Below, piece after piece: positions 4,604-5,349 of a DNA stretch of 5,349 nucleotides; position 1 is the first letter of the stretch, and every line of letters starts with the position of its first letter. Position numbers and translations under genes: made by a program. The DNA is from DATJLY01 sp035518375 (GTDB taxonomy: Bacteria > Pseudomonadota > Alphaproteobacteria > ATCC43930 > CGMCC-115725). Location: contig DATIXQ010000126.1 in NCBI GenBank assembly GCA_035518375.1, positions 1 to 5,349 on the forward strand. Direction: 5' to 3'. Under the pieces are notes generated by a model, which had not been told where the DNA came from, did no database searches, and saw nothing but the letters and a program-made list of their open reading frames with translations.

Positions 4604-5349
4604 GTGGCGCAATCCCGTTTTCTGGTGCCGCTTGCGTCGGTCGCACTCGCCTTCGGCCTTTATGGCTGGGCGGTATTCGCCTTCGCCTTCCGGCATGATG
4701 GCGTCATCGGCCCGCGCTACAACGTCCCGGGTACCGACTTCATGGTCTATTACGGCGCCGCGCGCGCCGTGCTCGAAGGCCATCTGCCGCTTCTCTTCGA
4801 CGGCGACCGGTTCACGCAGTATCTGAACCTGCGCTTCGCGCCCTTCTTGCGCGGCGAGTTGCCGTTCCATCCGTGGGTCTACCCGCCTCATTTCCTGCTG
4901 CTGCTGTTGCCGTTCGGGCTGCTGCCGTTCGCAGCCGCCTGCGCCCTCTTCCTCGCGCTTAGCTTTCTCGCGCTCGTGGCCGCGCTCGGCACGATCTATC
5001 GCGGACGAAGGCTCGCGCTCGCGTCAGCGGCGCTGCTCCTCGCGCCGGCGGCGTCGATCACCGCGGTGACCGGGCAGAACGCCGGCCTCACGGCAGCGCT
5101 CATTCTCGGCGGCGCGTCGCTCGCGGCGAGCCGGCCCATGCTTGCGGGCGCGCTCCTGGGCGCCCTCACCTACAAGCCACAGTTCTTCCTCATGGTGCCG
5201 GTGGCGCTCGTCGCCGCGCGGAACTGGCGTGCGCTTGCCGCCACCTGCGTCGCCGCGCTGGTGCTTGCCGCCGCAAGCATCGCCGCGTTCGGATTTGCGC
5301 CGTGGCAGGCTTTCGCGCGCGACATCCTCGCGCCTGATGCCTCGTTCCG
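4604..5349 (+). CDS. GT87/DUF2029-type membrane glycosyltransferase, 5' part
   Basis: The first 248 codons of a multi-pass membrane protein; the frame is still open at the right edge and family members are usually about 400 residues. It begins at GTG 4604, the first possible start after an in-frame TAG at 4571, with GGAGG 4 nt upstream. Helix 1 is at about 8-29. The following periplasmic stretch holds G43-T-D45-F-M-V-Y-Y-G-A-A, where this family has a conserved Asp; in the mycobacterial mannosyltransferase PimE (GT87) the corresponding loop Asp is needed for activity. W91-V-Y-P-P-H-F-L-L-L-L-L-P, G158-Q-N-A-G-L and T189-Y-K-P-Q-F-F-L-M-V-P are the other hallmarks of DUF2029/GT87. Such GT-C enzymes transfer a sugar from a polyprenyl-phosphate donor to a lipid or glycan at the outer face of the inner membrane. 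Sugar and acceptor are not known. The family is recognised by motifs; the assignment to GT87 specifically is inference. Confidence 0.82.
   Translation, partial: MAQSRFLVPLASVALAFGLYGWAVFAFAFRHDGVIGPRYNVPGTDFMVYYGAARAVLEGHLPLLFDGDRFTQYLNLRFAPFLRGELPFHPWVYPPHFLLLLLPFGLLPFAAACALFLALSFLALVAALGTIYRGRRLALASAALLLAPAASITAVTGQNAGLTAALILGGASLAASRPMLAGALLGALTYKPQFFLMVPVALVAARNWRALAATCVAALVLAAASIAAFGFAPWQAFARDILAPDASF

Noticed and set aside
1..5349. A defence system, mobile element or biosynthetic cluster
   Set aside because: No transposase, integrase, terminal repeats, nuclease, toxin-antitoxin pair or synthase is present. Composition looks even across the window, and the genes are common single-domain families.

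Overview
The window is GC-rich throughout, with strong G/C preference at third codon positions and spurious long open frames on the opposite strand. It reads as ordinary chromosomal DNA from a high-GC proteobacterium. The small Cys-containing lipoprotein, the short DUF4118 membrane protein and the gene style suggest an alphaproteobacterium of the Hyphomicrobiales (Bradyrhizobium/Xanthobacteraceae-like). That placement is inference from gene style, not from a marker gene. No rRNA, tRNA, CRISPR array, transposase, phage gene or attachment site was found.

Layout: (1) 49-699 (+) is an exported cupin-fold protein. It converges, with only 7 bp between stop codons, on a minus-strand group. (2) That group, read right to left, is a zinc-ribbon class I SAM methyltransferase (2653-1865), a small four-helix DUF4118 membrane protein with no kinase (1806-1354), and an AhpD-like peroxidase-related enzyme of the carboxymuconolactone decarboxylase family (1288-707). 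The gaps of 58 and 65 bp allow one transcript but do not prove it. (3) A divergent intergenic region of about 100 bp separates the methyltransferase from a plus-strand MFS exporter (2755-4026, probable TTG start). (4) Downstream on the plus strand are a small lipoprotein (4143-4523) and the 5' part of a GT87/DUF2029-type multi-pass glycosyltransferase (from 4604, running off the right edge).

How the genes fit together: nothing here assembles into a recognisable pathway or defence system. Several products act at or beyond the inner membrane (cupin, DUF4118, MFS, lipoprotein, GT87). The methyltransferase and GT87 protein could both modify envelope glycans or lipids, but this is only adjacency. 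The most unusual item is the DUF4118 sensor-type membrane module standing alone with a short charged C-terminal helix. The other observations are short inverted or direct repeats in the intergenic gaps that could be operators.
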